This document shows positions 46,693 to 58,239 of a stretch of DNA of 64,000 nucleotides, in pieces. The notes beneath the pieces are model-generated. The model saw only the letters and a list, made by a program, of their open reading frames with translations. It was not told the DNA's origin and searched no databases. The stretch lies in contig CM046443.1 of NCBI GenBank assembly GCA_025506515.1, positions 19,669,228-19,733,227 of the forward strand, written 5' to 3'. Every line of letters begins with the position of its first letter. Within the stretch, counting starts at the first letter, position 1. Origin of the DNA: Flaveria trinervia. Its lineage: Eukaryota > Streptophyta > Magnoliopsida > Asterales > Asteraceae. A program made the translations under genes and the position numbers.

Positions 46693-47886
46693 GGGAAAAT
46701 TACTCAAATAGTTTTTGATTATTTGATTGTTTACTCAAATAGCTTTTGACTTTAGAGTTTTCAATTTTAACCTTTGTATCTTCATGTGGTGATAAGAAGG
46801 CATAGATGTATCGCCCACAATTTGTTTGTGTTAGGGTTATGCCGGAGATATCATGATATTTTTGTATCGTCATCACTAGTCTTTTGAACAAAATTAGTAT
46901 TTCTTTACTATTTAATTTTAATATAATTAGTATTATTCATTTAAAAGTTCATTTTAAATTTTAGTTAGTTATAATATTAAATAATAAAAGTTAATAGATG
47001 TTATGTCTCTATGAAAGCATTTTAATAAAATTTTTGGCAAAAAATCATGTATGTTCTACTTCATTAGCTCTTTCTAACGATTTCTATTGTGTTTAAAATG
47101 GATGCTAAACTTGTGTGTGTGGAAAAAAATTCATATTTAATTGTAACTAGTAAAGTTGTAATAAACTTGTGTACAAACTATTTCATTAGGTATATGTAAC
47201 GAACCCAAACAAGTATGAAAGGTACACCAAAAATTGTGTCTTGGATATTTGTAAATTGTTGTCTAAAAAGAATAAATGTAATTTATTTGAACTTTAAGCA
47301 AATAAAATCATGAATAATAAAGTCTTTTATAAACTCAAACGCTATTTCATAAGCGGTAAAGTTACAAATTACTTTTTCTTTATTTATAAAAGTAATAATA
47401 ATTGTTTACAAAATTTTATTGAACTCATGTAATTTTTAGACTAGTTATATTATTAAATTATATAATTGGAATTAAATTTTGTGGTTTAAAATGAATAACT
47501 TATTCTATTATTATTTGAATTAATTCAAATAACAAAGATTCCATAGCCACCAAAGCCATCAATTTCGCCCACGATATCACAACCCACACCACTTCCGGCG
47601 ATACACCATTAGTTGTGCATCGCCACCGGCGATATATGTGTCAAAAGTTGGCGATATGTCCAATTTTTTATTTCTTTTTAGCCACACGTTGGCGATACCT
47701 CATGTATTGGTATCGTCATTCAGTAAAAGCTCGCGATACTACATGCATTGGTATCGCCGTTGGAGATATTAGGACACGTGACAAATCTGATTCGTCAGAT
47801 GATTTTGATATATGAAAAGTCAATGGTTATTATTGAAAATTAATTTGGTCAAATAACTAAAAAAATAGCTATTCTGATAAATTACC
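46693..47886. mobile_element. Mutator-like non-autonomous element
   Basis: The left end GGGAAAATTACTCAAATAG and the inverse of the right end (GGTAATTTATCAGAATAG) match imperfectly. The likeness continues through 'caaatagcttttgac/aaatagctatttt' type DNA. Flanking 9-mers TTTTATAAA (46684-46692) and TTCTAAAAA (47887-47895) agree at 7 of 9 positions. Inside are repeated 'ggcgatac/gtatcgcc' words (about 46780-46880 and 47595-47770) and no transposase. Confidence 0.55.
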
Positions 47887-47895
47887 TTCTAAAAA

Positions 47896-48183
47896 CCATG
47901 TTATTAATTCATAGCCGCTCAGTTATCATCATTAGCTACTTTGATTATTCAATACTTCAATGAACTATTATAAGTGAACATCAAGAAGATGAATGAAAAC
48001 GATGATCAAAGATTTTACTAAGAGAATTGATTATAGTGAATAACAACAAAATGATTACGTTGCTAATTACTTTTAACTACGCACGACAAACTTTATTAAG
48101 AAAGATACAAAACTAGTTCCTAAACTTCTACTCATTGTCACTCTACAAACAAAACTTTTAATATTCTTGGAATTACACTAACA
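47896..48183 (-). repeat. Probable 3' LTR piece of a copia element
   Basis: On the minus strand the sequence after the polypurine tract begins TGTTAGTGTAATTCC at 48183, as a copia LTR should. The far end of the LTR could not be placed because it runs into the neighbouring element. Confidence 0.45.
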
Positions 48184-48360
48184 TACTCCCCTTTAATTTC
48201 AAGAATCTTCCTTCAAATCCTCACACCAAGAATTAATCTCATTTCTGCAAATCTCATTCCTAGAAAAGCCTTAGTTAGGATATCAACATTTTAATTATTC
48301 TACACATAAATTCAACCTAAATTTGACTATTTTCAATACAGTCTTGAATAAAATGGTACT
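48184..48360 (-). pseudogene. Copia pol C-terminus and polypurine tract
   Basis: Reading the minus strand from about 48357 gives YHFIQDCIENSQI, a form of the last conserved copia RNase H block (HF-R-x-x-E type). It decays into stops before a polypurine tract AAAGGGGAGTA (about 48184-48195), which abuts the LTR start at 48183. Only this tail is left. Confidence 0.55.
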
Positions 48361-48731
48361 TAACTTAAAAAAACAAAAAAAAAAAAAATAAGGAAGGAGG
48401 ACAGACAAGCTAAGAAAAATGAGATCGTATGTGTGATATTGATTCAATAACTATGAAAAATGATAGTACACAGTAATAAATAGTTTGGGACTTTAAAAGA
48501 AGAAATTGTTTAAATTGCAAAATTCGAAGTATAAATATGAGAAGTCTAAGCAATAATAAAAGGAAAAATGATAGTAAAACTAGCTACTACTAAGGTAACA
48601 CTGAAAAAGTAGACATAGAGGTTGCTAGATCATTCGATGATGTGTCGGTAGATTCAACACAATAGATAAGTAGACCTCGTTGGTGGTTTCAAGATCAAAT
48701 TAAGTTGTTCAACAAGTTGTGGGTAATCATC
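48361..48731. other. Intergenic DNA
   Basis: No gene or repeat end was recognised. There is an A-rich run at 48368-48388. Confidence 0.4.
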
Positions 48732-51086
48732 TGTAAGGCCTCATTCCCGGGCACCTCACAGTTGGTCATTCATCGCACATAAAACATTTTAAAACGTACA
48801 TTTATTTTGCAGCGGAATTTAAAACTTTTATTAATAACTAAAAACATGACATTTTATTCATTTACAACATTCGTTTTCATCTCAAAATACAATGACATGT
48901 CAAAATATGGATGCCAGCCTCAAAACGCTCCCAGTAGCTTATGCATCCGTGCCTGCAACTCCTCAGCATCAACAAAATACCTGCCAACTATCATGCATAC
49001 AAAAGTCAGCGATGCTGAGTGAGTTCTAGTTTTTATAATAAAATACTTTATTTCCTTTAAAAACTATCTTTACATTCATTCGTGGTCATACAACATACGT
49101 ACCTCAATCTATGTTCTTATTCATTTCGTTCTTTCATACTTTCATTGTTTCATTCTTTTATTTACTTTCGTATTCATATTATCGTTCATACTTCTCAATA
49201 TCTTTTACTTTCTTTTCTCTTACTTCCTTTTCGTACTTTACGTCCGTCAGTTGTCATACATCATACATTTATATTGATAATAATATTATTATTATCTTCA
49301 TCATCATTCGTTTATTCATTCATTTCTTCGCTCATTACTCGAATCTTGTCTCATGCAATATCCCCGACTCATGCTTGAAAGCTGATGCTGTGCCGGGGCC
49401 TGTACAAAAACCCCCGACTCATGTCCGAAGACTGACACAACACCAGGATACCTCGTCTCATGCAATACCCCCGACTCATGTCCGAAGACTGATACTGTGT
49501 CGGGGCTTGATAAACAAACCCCCGACTCATGTCCGAAGATTAACACAGTAGCGGGGTACGCGACGCGGATCTCCTCATCCTATTTTTTTCTCATGCAATA
49601 TCCCCGACTCCTGTCCGAAGACTGATACTGTGCCGGGGCCTGATAAACAAACCCCCGACTCATGTCCGAAGACTGACACAGTACCGGGGTACGCGACACG
49701 GATCTCATCATCCGTCACTTCCATGTTCACCATTTGTTATCTCATGTGTTCATTTCGTACTCTATCGTATTCGTTCGTTTCGTAATTTATCGTTATCTTT
49801 CACTTCATTACATAATACTTTACGTTCGTTAATTTATTCGTTCATACATCACACCACGTAAAGTCATACATAATGTATTATAAAACATAATACATACATT
49901 TTGAAAACTCTTTGACGAAGAAAGATAACACATCACTCACACATATACACATCAAGCATAAGTCATCACGTCATAACAAGGCTATCTCCCGATTTTACCC
50001 CTTAAAACCACTTAGAAAATCCTAAGTCCAAAATGGATGCATGGGACATTTTAGGCGCATGAGCATAAAACTCTAAGTGTAAAACAATCTGGGCGCATGG
50101 GCACTGTTTGGACGTTTCTGTCCTGTTTGGGCGTTTCACCACTATGCAGGCGCATGGACACTTAGCCGTTTTGGCAACTTGGGCGCATGGACACTTAGCC
50201 GTTTTGGCAACTTGGGCGCATGGATACTATTGGGCGCTTCTGCCCTGTTTAGGCGTCTTTCCACTATTTAGGCGTCTTAGCTTACACTTAGATTATTAAC
50301 ACTTAGGCGCATGGGGTTTGGGCGGTTGGGCATACTTAGGCAGTTGGCCGTTGGGCGCATGAGAACACTGTTTAGGCGCATGGCCCACTCTTGGGCGCAT
50401 GGCCAACACTTAGGCGCATGGCCAACATGCTGGGCGCATGGGCCACTGTTCATGAGCATCAAAACATTCTGAAATGTTTTCTATGCTACTAGCATCACCC
50501 AATTATCATTCTAATAATACCCAAGCATAGATCTAACACACTAAGGGCACCTAAGCATGCTAAACATCAACACCAACCCATAAACCAACTCTAAAACATA
50601 CATACACATAACATCATCGAACAATAGGCTAAAACTCATGGTTTTACTTGAAAACATTTTCTTGGTATGCATATAGCCCCAAACAAGTTGAAAATCAGTA
50701 AAAGAGGGTTTCTAGAAACTCACCTTGAGCAGCCTTTGAGCAACACACTTCAAGTTCGAGACCCACCTTCAATTCAGCTCTTAAATCCCGAAAACAAACA
50801 CTAAACACCAAGAACTTTGGTCAAGAATTCGAAACCCAGCTGAAACCGAGCTCATATAAGAGAAACCTCACCTTTGCAGCTGCTTCTTCCTCTTTCTCTC
50901 TCTTCTTTCTTCCTTTCAGCCGGATGGAGATGGTGAAGAAGGGATGGGCGGCCATGCCCCTTTAAACCTTAAAATAATAAGGTTTTGTACTTTGTACACT
51001 TTATCCCCCTCCACTTGTGCTGATTATCTATTCTTTCTATTTAATTTTCTTTTCTTTTCGTTTAAATAAAAATTCGGGGTGTTACA
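48732..51086 (-). repeat. 3' LTR of a minus-strand gypsy element
   Basis: On the minus strand it opens TGTAACACCCCG at 51086 and ends GAGGCCTTACA at 48732, 2355 bp. It is a diverged relative of the LTRs at 28874 and 34346. The region 49360-49700 holds the same 'cccccgactcatgtccgaag' units, and 50030-50460 is a run of 'gggcgcatggccaacac' words. A 33-bp tandem duplication lies at 50149-50214. No target duplication is available because the element's 5' side is missing. Confidence 0.85.
50149..50214. repeat. 33-bp perfect tandem duplication in the gypsy LTR
   Basis: The unit beginning 'ggcgcatggacacttagccg' occurs twice head to tail (50149-50181 and 50182-50214) with no difference. This points to a recent slip within an otherwise decayed array. 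Confidence 0.9.
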
Positions 51087-51560
51087 AGTCTACCCCCCTT
51101 AAAGAGGTTTCATCCTCGAAACCTGTCACTTCTCAAATAGTTACGGGTAACACTGTCTCACCTCTTCCTTGACCTTGCACTAGACTTAGATCCCTTTAGG
51201 CTTCACTGCACCCGCACAAGTGAGACCATCATCCTCCTTAGCCCATTCTCTTATTCTTATTAGTAATGGCCACCAGTTGCTTCTTGTAGTTGAATACTTT
51301 GTCCATCTTAGTGTTCTCTAGTGGCATGATCATATTCTCATCGATCGAACACTTTCTTAGACGAGGTGCATGGAACATCAGATGAATTCCACTTAACTCA
51401 TCGGGTAGCTCCAGTCGATGTGTCACTTCTCCTACCTGAGCAACAACTGGGAATGACCCTCTATACTTTAGTATTAGCTTTACTCGATTTCCAAATCAAA
51501 CCATTCGCTTTCCTGGTCGAAGCCTTCATCATAATCCATTATCGTAGGTCGACACCGAAC
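51087..51560 (-). pseudogene. Gypsy polypurine tract and integrase C-terminus relic
   Basis: The minus-strand polypurine tract AAGGGGGGTAGACT (51087-51100) abuts the LTR. Upstream on that strand (51426 to 51238) an open piece reads LELPDELSGIHLMFHAPRLR, then KVFNYKKQLVAITNK. This is the typical end of gypsy integrase (GPY-like/pre-chromodomain part) just before the LTR. Farther up the frame is broken. Confidence 0.75.
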
Positions 51561-52029
51561 TCTGGTCGTGCACGGTTGATCAATCCATCTTCTTGCAACA
51601 CTTGGGGTTTGAGTTGTAGATTACTGATTAATTCACTCGGAGATGCATGTCTATCCACCTACGTCTGTCTTGAACAGTCTTGCAGGAACAAGCGCTCTCT
51701 CTCAATTCTATCGCGCAATCCTCTAGGGACTTAGGTAACCTGGTGGACTTACTAATAGCAATTCTTACATCGAAGGGCTCATCGATCTTCCTACTCCTAA
51801 CGTGCAACATCACAGAAGATAGCAGCAACAAAACTACTACTAGCGCCACAATTAAAGTATAGATGCATAAATCTAAATTACCAAAAATGTACCTAACGTT
51901 ACCTCGGAGTCTGATCTAGCCTCCTCCTGGTCATAGCAAAGGCTCTAGCCTTCACCCTCTGTTCTCCTTTCTCGTAACGGAGCTTCCTGCCCTCGACTTC
52001 TTGCAGTCTCTGCTCATGTGTCCTGTCTT
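51561..52029 (-). other. Internal region of the minus-strand gypsy element, pol mostly deleted
   Basis: Between the integrase tail and gag there are only about 470 bp. Polymerase, RNase H, protease and most of integrase are therefore missing, as in the plus-strand relative at 33641. No clear domain is readable. Confidence 0.5.
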
Positions 52030-53115
52030 GCCATAGTCGTAGCATTTAGCCATTTACAGTCCCTCGCTCTGTGGCCCTCCTTTCCACATTGAAAACAAAC
52101 ATTCAGTCCCCACTTGCACTCCCCTTCGTGGCCTCTACCACACTTCTTGCATGCCTCGTCCTTCCTTGTTATCCTCTCTCAGTCATCGACCCTCATCATC
52201 TTACCTTCAGCCATAAATCCGTCATCATTATCTCGCCATCCATTCACCTTTTTGGCATGGTTCCGTTCTTCCTCTTCGCCCGTTGTTGCCATCACCTCTT
52301 GCTCATCGTACAATCTCCCAGCTAAGTCGACCACCGATCTGAATGTATCTGGTCGGGCAGCGATCAAATGTCTGCGAATGTCTGTCGACAGTCCTTGAAT
52401 GTACTTCTTGATCTTTCGTGACATAGGCGTCACCTGATTTGGCACTAGTCTTGCCATCTCGTTGAACTTAGTGGTGTACTGCTGGTGTGTCATCGTTCCC
52501 GCCTCTAGCTGTAAGAACTCTCTCTCAATCTTGTCCAATTCCCGGTAAGGACAATACTCTTCGACCACCAGCTTCTTTAGTTCACTCCACCTCATCCTTC
52601 CGATTGCCCTGGTACCCTCAGCCTGGACTATGTTGTCCCAACAGCATAAGGCCGAGTCCACAAAAAATGGGTAGCGAACTTCACCTTTTGGTCCTCTCGG
52701 CACTCGCCGATCTCAACGACAGCCTCCATCTCTCTCACCCATTGGTAAGCAGCAGCAGCAGTGCTATTACCATCAAAGGTAGGGGGCTTGCAGCTTTGGA
52801 ATGCCCCATAATTACAACCTCGTGCTGCCTCAGGCACAGGCTCTTCTTCCTCCTCTTCCTCATTAGTAGGGATAACCATTTTGGTCTCTGGTTGCTCTCT
52901 CCTTCCCGAGGACCTATTCCTCTCCTTCCTTTCACCTTCCCTAACAGCTTTAATCACATCGGTCACTACAGACGGTAGAATCGTCTGCATAACTGGATGG
53001 ACCTCTTTTACTACTGCCTCTTTCACCGAGGCCCTCAAGTTCGCGCTCTCATCACCACCGTCGTGGTGTTGCATCTCGGGCTCCTCGCGTGTCCTTTCAG
53101 TATGGACCAGCCGTA
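52030..53115 (-). pseudogene. Gypsy gag relic, minus strand
   Basis: From about 53100 down: a leader (HHDGGDESANLRAS), an acidic linker, the gag core entry (KPPTFDGNS, WVREMEAV), then after a frameshift near 52670 an open 174-codon piece (52703-52179). That piece carries CCWDNIVQAEGTRAI, MRWSELKKLVVEEYCPYREL, EREFLQLEAGTMTHQQYTT and IKKYIQGLSTDIRRHLIA. One CCHC knuckle (CFQCGKEGHRARDC) is at about 52058-52099; the second is decayed. This copy keeps the Gln codons that are stops in the plus-strand gag. Its 5' end at about 53115 runs into a different repeat, so leader and 5' LTR are lost. Confidence 0.87.
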
Positions 53116-54079
53116 CGATTTGACCATTCGTATTAGTCCAATTGCACAACTAATCCCACGTATGGCCCAAACGTGCGATTGGACCATCAGCATGAGTAAT
53201 CTCACACGATTGGTTCACAAAATGAACTAGTCGCCTGCATGGGTTTGACCGAATGAGTTAGTCGCCCGACTGAATGTGACCGATTGAGCCAATCATATGA
53301 CTAAGATCCAATCACGCGAATGAAAAAAGTGAATGGATTCAGTCGCTCGATTGAAACCAGATTCAGAATAAATAGGGCTAATGTCAGTCGCATATGTTCA
53401 TCACTCCTCATTCGCCCTAAAATCACCCGATAGTGCCGTTACTCTGCCCAAATCTGATTAGATCGATTACTTCTCACCACTTAGCTACTGAAAAGTTTGA
53501 ACTTCATCTGCAGGTAATTTACGACCCAAATCATGGTAGTGGCGTGGTGAAAACAAACCTAACTAGGTCAAATCGATTAAAATCAAGAAAATAGATTTAA
53601 CTCTCATACAGACCAAATAAACGTAAAAATTGGGTAAAATGAAAGGCATATGGTAACCATAAACAATCCTGCGAGTCTAAAGAACCTAAACACAACATTA
53701 AACAGCAAGTATTGACTTAGATTAAGGATAAATGTGTCGAACCGAGGAATATGCGACTGGTTACTCTGAATGAACCACAATCGTGCGATTGAACTAGGCG
53801 AATGACTCAGTCGGCCGAATGAACGAAGCGTATGAGCTTAGTCACCCGTCTGAACTCAATCGTAGGCTTAGTCGCCTGGCTGAACTCAGTCGCAGGCTCA
53901 GTCGCCCGACTGAACTCAGTCGCAGGCTTAGTCGCCTGACTAAACTCAGTCGCATACTAAATCAACCAACAGAGCTCAATCGTATAGTTCAATCACATGA
54001 TTGAACCAGACTGATCTCAAACAGTTAAAGATGAAATGATTTCTGTTATGTGTAGAACTAATGTGTATGTGTCTTGTGT
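53116..54079 (+). repeat. LTR-like region with palindromic word clusters
   Basis: Two clusters (about 53160-53400 and 53750-54005) are built from variants of AGTCGCACGACTGAAC. The first is followed by a TATA-like GAATAAATAGG at about 53372. The stretch 53520-53740 between them is plain AT-rich DNA. This is probably the 5' LTR or leader of the env-like retroelement downstream, but no LTR ends or target duplication were found. Confidence 0.45.
53850..53969. repeat. 30-bp minisatellite, four copies
   Basis: The unit 'ctgaactcagtcgcaggctt' plus ten more bases is repeated at 53850, 53880, 53910 and 53940. The first three copies are nearly identical and the fourth is diverged. The core is the AGTCGC word of the surrounding clusters. 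Confidence 0.9.
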
Positions 54080-54835
54080 TACAGAATCGTGGCAGATAGG
54101 TGGATCATAAACACCAAGCGCTGTGCTCACTTGGATGCCACCACTCGAAATGCTACCGACTTTCCTGGTATTATTGCATTCCTAAGAAGATCGAGGATAT
54201 ATCGAGTGATATCTACACCATGCACACCTTATAGGTCGATATAGTAGGCCTTCTGGGAAGGTGCTTCTGTTGACCGATCGATTGAGCCCTACAGTATACG
54301 TAACACCATCTTTGGCCAGGAGATTGAGGTCACAGTTGCCGATCTGAGACGTGTTCTGGATTTGGGAGATGATGCTGCTTACCCTACCAGACTACATCCT
54401 CTTACCGTAAAGGGATGCTTCCTACGGATGAAGTACACTGGGGACATCAATGCAGTGTGGTTAATAAAAGCAACCTATGTCCCCAGTTCAAGTACCTAGC
54501 TCATGTCATCCTGAAGTGCATTGCTTCTCGAAGGGGTGGATTTGATGATTTATCGGACCAAATCCAGAATGCCTACGTGGTACTGGTGCTGAATCACCCC
54601 CTTAAGCTTTTCTAACATGATTTTCTACTACTTGATCGAGAATATAGAGGCCAAAGGCAAGGAAGGCTTCTGCATGTACACGGGATTTCTGAAGATGATC
54701 ATTGACGAGAAGCTTCCTTCATTGCCTAAGGAGAGCCATGATGTTGTATCTCTCGAGATCATGGATGACACCATTCTTGGAAGAATGAAGGTATACAGGG
54801 GCAAGTAGGTAAAGCCCCCTGTAAAGAGGCTATTT
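54080..54835 (+). pseudogene. Env-like retroelement frame, first part
   Basis: The plus strand reads RWIINTKRCAHLDATTRN, then FPGIIAFLRRSRIYRVI, FWEGASVD, and IRNTIFGQEIEVTVADLRRV. It resembles in plan the env-like frame at 20986 (short N-terminal helix region, an FW motif, then a 'V-G-E-I-VT...L..VL-L' segment). Stops and shifts occur near 54233, 54420 and 54615. It is likely the start of the gene that continues to 57474. The role is unknown. Confidence 0.6.
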
Positions 54836-55196
54836 GGGCAATTGGCTAGAGAAGACTATGTGGCACTAGCTCGGCGAAAGTGGCGTCACGAGGACAGTGA
54901 CTCGGATGTAGAGCAGATGCTCTACCCTCCAATGACTCTGATGGTGATGATCATGATCCTGATCAGGGAGGGGATGGTCAGGGTGGAACCGAACCAGCTC
55001 CTATTCACCCTGACTTCCAGATGGAAGAGGAGTCTAAGGAAGAGTCTCTGGTACGAACGCTGGGGAGCCGGTTGTAGCCACAGAGAGAGGTATAAGGGCG
55101 GTTGGTGGATGCCAAGGGGTGTCCGGGGATGTTGTTGCTGCAGATACAGATCCATCATATACCCTGGACCCGCCCAACAGCTAAGGGGGAGCCACA

Positions 55197-56101
55197 GTGC
55201 CTAAAGGCACGAGGAAGAAGAGAATGGCTCACCCCTATGGCAAGAAAGGGAAGAGACTAAAGTTTACATTGACCTCTGCTATAGCCACATCCACCACCTC
55301 ATCCACTACTGCTACCACCACCACTGCCACACCACCTATCACTACCATACTCCCATCCACCTCCACCACAGCTACCACCACCATTACTACCACTTCACCC
55401 ACCATCACCACTACAGCCACTCCACCACCCATCCACACTACTTCCACCACCACTACAGCCTATCCATCACCACTCACTCACATACCACCACCTATATTCA
55501 CCACATCCACCACTACCACCAGTAGCCACCAAGCAGGATCGTCATTTCACCCATCATTCCCCTCAGGATCATCTCTACCTCCCAGTGGGGTGGAGGAACA
55601 GCTGTCAGCACTGAATCGTATGGTGCTGAAGCTGTTGGCAGCCGATGACGAGAAGACTGCTCAGCTACGATAGCTAGTGGAGCTAACAGCTGCCCAATCA
55701 TAGCAGATCTCTTAGCAGGCTCAAGAGATTGCCCAACTCCAGGAGCATAAAGTTCTATCAACAAAGAAGATAGAGGAGTTGGAGGCTACCAAAAAGACCA
55801 TCATGCTCAAGCTCAAAGGAACAAATGATGAGCCTCTAAAGATAAGAGAAAGGGATGGTGATGATGATGGTGATGACGATGATGATGAGGATGATGATGA
55901 AGAGAATGATGATGAGGATGAAACAGAGGGAGGAGGTGACAAGATTGCAAGAGATGGAGGAGACGATGAAGGAGGCGATGCGGGTGCTTCAGAGGCCTCA
56001 CATTCTAGAGAGAGGCGCACCAAGAAGACTCAAGACCAGGGTACCTTGATCTCAGCCCCGCCTGAAGCAGAGCACATGATTCAAGATAAAAGTGATATTT
56101 A
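55197..56101 (+). pseudogene. Env-like retroelement frame, Thr/Pro-rich and acidic middle part
   Basis: From 55197 the frame codes a basic start (KGTRKKRMAHPYGKKGKR), then about 90 residues of Thr/Pro/Ser repeats, then GVEEQLSALNRMVLKLLA. Three close in-frame TAG stops follow (about 55671, 55701 and 55713). Past these, LEATKKTIMLKLKGTNDEP leads into a long Asp/Glu run (about 55850-55930) and a Lys/Arg tail ending at 56099. The three TAG codons sit where Gln would fit the local Gln-rich sequence. The low-complexity middle also makes open frames on the other strand, which I do not count. Confidence 0.55.
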
Positions 56102-56161
56102 GATGTTTATGTAAATTGAATCTTGTGTAATTGAATCATGTATTAAACTTATGTATTCAAT

Positions 56162-56164
<3 letters not shown>

Positions 56165-56211
<47 letters not shown>

Positions 56212-56219
56212 TATTTAAC
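56165..56219. repeat. (TA)n microsatellite
   Basis: About 27 uninterrupted TA units lie between the middle part of the env-like frame and its intact last part. Confidence 0.95.
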
Positions 56220-56433
56220 TATCTTGATTATTGGCAAATGATTGATGTGTTAAATGTTTAAATCAAGCAGATCATCCATCTCAGCAAGACTAGTATGATG
56301 TTGCTCCCTTACAGCAAATCAAGTCTCAATTCACTATGATACTTGATTTGCAAGGGATTGTCAGGAGATCCGTGAGTTATACTCCTGAAGAAGGAGAATA
56401 ATTCACAATCTTACTGATGAGCAACTGGAGGAG

Positions 56434-57474
56434 ATGTTCCGGCTAAATCCGGATGAACTAGTCAAAGATGCGCCTACTGTGGACGTGGTTAGTGACGAAG
56501 AGCTTAATGATGTGGACGAGATAGAGATTGAGGACGTCGCAGCCCAGCACTATCCAGAGTATGCTGATAAAGAGGGTAATGTTGTCCCCAATTTGGGTGA
56601 CACTCTTGTCAGTGATATGTTCGAGAAATTAGATAAGATGGAACAAGAATCAGAGAAGAATCCAGATCAAGCCCAAGCCTCGAACGTCGATGTCAACATC
56701 AAAAAGGCTGAATGGGCGGCATGTTTTGCGGAGATCCGAGCCCAACGCGCTGCACCAAAGCCGAGTGCCTACACCAAGCTCTACAAAGTGAAGAAGCATC
56801 ACAATGTGTCATGCAAGATTATTGCGTGGGCCTATTTTGAAGATCTAAATGTATATGCTGTCAAGAGGGAGAAGGGAATCGAGTACTTTAGATTCCCACA
56901 TGATCTGAAGACTCTCCCTGGTTTTGAGCTCAACCAGCTGGCTAAACTGAAGCTGTTATATGCTGACCCAAGAAAGATGTCAGGCTGGTTTAAGGCTGCA
57001 TTACAGAAAGAGTACCACACTAGGTGGGTCAACTTCAAACCTCAACAACCGACGAGGTATATCAGACGGTCTGAAGTTGATGCCATTACTGGAAAGCCAA
57101 AAATAGTGCTGAAGTGGAGTCCTCCGCGCACGATGTCAAGAATCCCTCTAAGGGAAATGCCACAGGACTTCACTCCACACTTCAAGTGGTGGTACTATGA
57201 CTGGAGAACAGGTGAGGCGGTCATAGTTCTGAACAGACATGGAAATATGGAAACTATCAGGGTATTTGACCCAATGTGGCTAACTAACTTGTCTTCTGAT
57301 GATGTCTACACTTTATACAAGTGGCCACTGTTCTATGATGCGCAAGACATTGTACAAGCCCTCCAGTTCCAAAACGTGATAAGACTTTGCTTCGCATTCG
57401 AAATACATTCAGGAGTTACAAGGGAGGAGAAGTACAAGAAGTATGAAGAGCTGATGAAGAATGTTAGACAATAG
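56434..57474 (+). CDS. Intact 346-codon frame of an env-like retroelement gene
   Basis: I do not recognise a named domain. The frame is open from 56389 and the first ATG is at 56434. An acidic N-terminal third (DEELNDVDEIEIEDV) is followed by a compact, Trp/Tyr-rich region of about 230 residues: KVKKHHNVSCKIIAWAYFED, YFRFPHDLKTLPGFELNQL, GWFKAALQKEYHTRWVNF, DFTPHFKWWYYDWRTGEAVI, LYKWPLFYDAQDIVQAL. There is no signal peptide or clear membrane segment, so an envelope role is not supported by the sequence. It follows two decayed parts (54080 and 55197) on the same strand and precedes an LTR-like region, so it is probably the C-terminal part of the extra gene of a copia-like element. It is the longest intact retroelement frame here. 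Confidence 0.6.
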   Translation: MFRLNPDELVKDAPTVDVVSDEELNDVDEIEIEDVAAQHYPEYADKEGNVVPNLGDTLVSDMFEKLDKMEQESEKNPDQAQASNVDVNIKKAEWAACFAEIRAQRAAPKPSAYTKLYKVKKHHNVSCKIIAWAYFEDLNVYAVKREKGIEYFRFPHDLKTLPGFELNQLAKLKLLYADPRKMSGWFKAALQKEYHTRWVNFKPQQPTRYIRRSEVDAITGKPKIVLKWSPPRTMSRIPLREMPQDFTPHFKWWYYDWRTGEAVIVLNRHGNMETIRVFDPMWLTNLSSDDVYTLYKWPLFYDAQDIVQALQFQNVIRLCFAFEIHSGVTREEKYKKYEELMKNVRQ

Positions 57475-58239
57475 AGTAAACTAGGTCCAATGGAGAGTTT
57501 GTAGATACATATGTACCTAGTTTATGAGCTTAATGTAAAATGTCTTTCATGTCTTACATATATGTAACAGAATGGGTATGAATGGAATGTAATGTGTTTG
57601 TGATGCTTATAATGTTTAATATTTCATTGATTATTATGTGATAATGCATATTGAACTAACTATATAGGTTTGTGGTTGTTTACATAGTTCTTAGTCAATA
57701 ATGATTGAGAAACATGCTTAAACTTAATGGTATGAAGTTCTCATACGAAAGGACCATTCTAATGGACCATATGCATGAATACTTCATGCTAATGAACCAG
57801 TCGCACGACTGAACCAGGAGACTGGATCAGTCGCACGATTGTAACATAAGATTGACTCAGTCGCACGACTGAATCTTTAGTCGTGCGGATGGATCAATCG
57901 CATGCTTCAATCGCATGACTGAACCATGCGAATGGTTCAGTCGCACGGATGGAAAACCCTAACCTATAAATGCCACTTAATTCATGGAAAAATAAAACAA
58001 TTCGAATCCCTACACACTAAATCGTACCCTAGCCGTCCAGAGACCCAAGAAGACATGTTCCAAGTTCATAGATTGCAGTAAATCATCCTACTATCGTTCT
58101 TAACGTTTAGTTTCATTCTTTGATTGATTATAATTGCGTTCTCATTGATTGGATCACCAATAAAATAGGATTCCGCACTATTAGGTTTGGTATACACGTA
58201 AATTAGTTTGTACTCCATACCGAAAACGGTCCTAACAAG
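57475..58239 (+). repeat. LTR-like region with palindromic words and a TATA box
   Basis: The DNA after the 346-codon frame contains 'tccaatggagagtttgtag', possibly a polypurine tract and LTR start at about 57490. A cluster of AGTCGCACGACTGAAC variants lies at 57780-57955, followed within 10 bp by CCTATAAATGCC (57964). This is the order expected for an LTR promoter. The LTR's 3' end could not be placed; the next element starts at 58240. Confidence 0.5.

Noticed and set aside
55235..55453. Val-rich minus-strand frame
   Set aside because: It is the antisense of the ACC/CCA-rich Thr/Pro-coding stretch and has no independent support.
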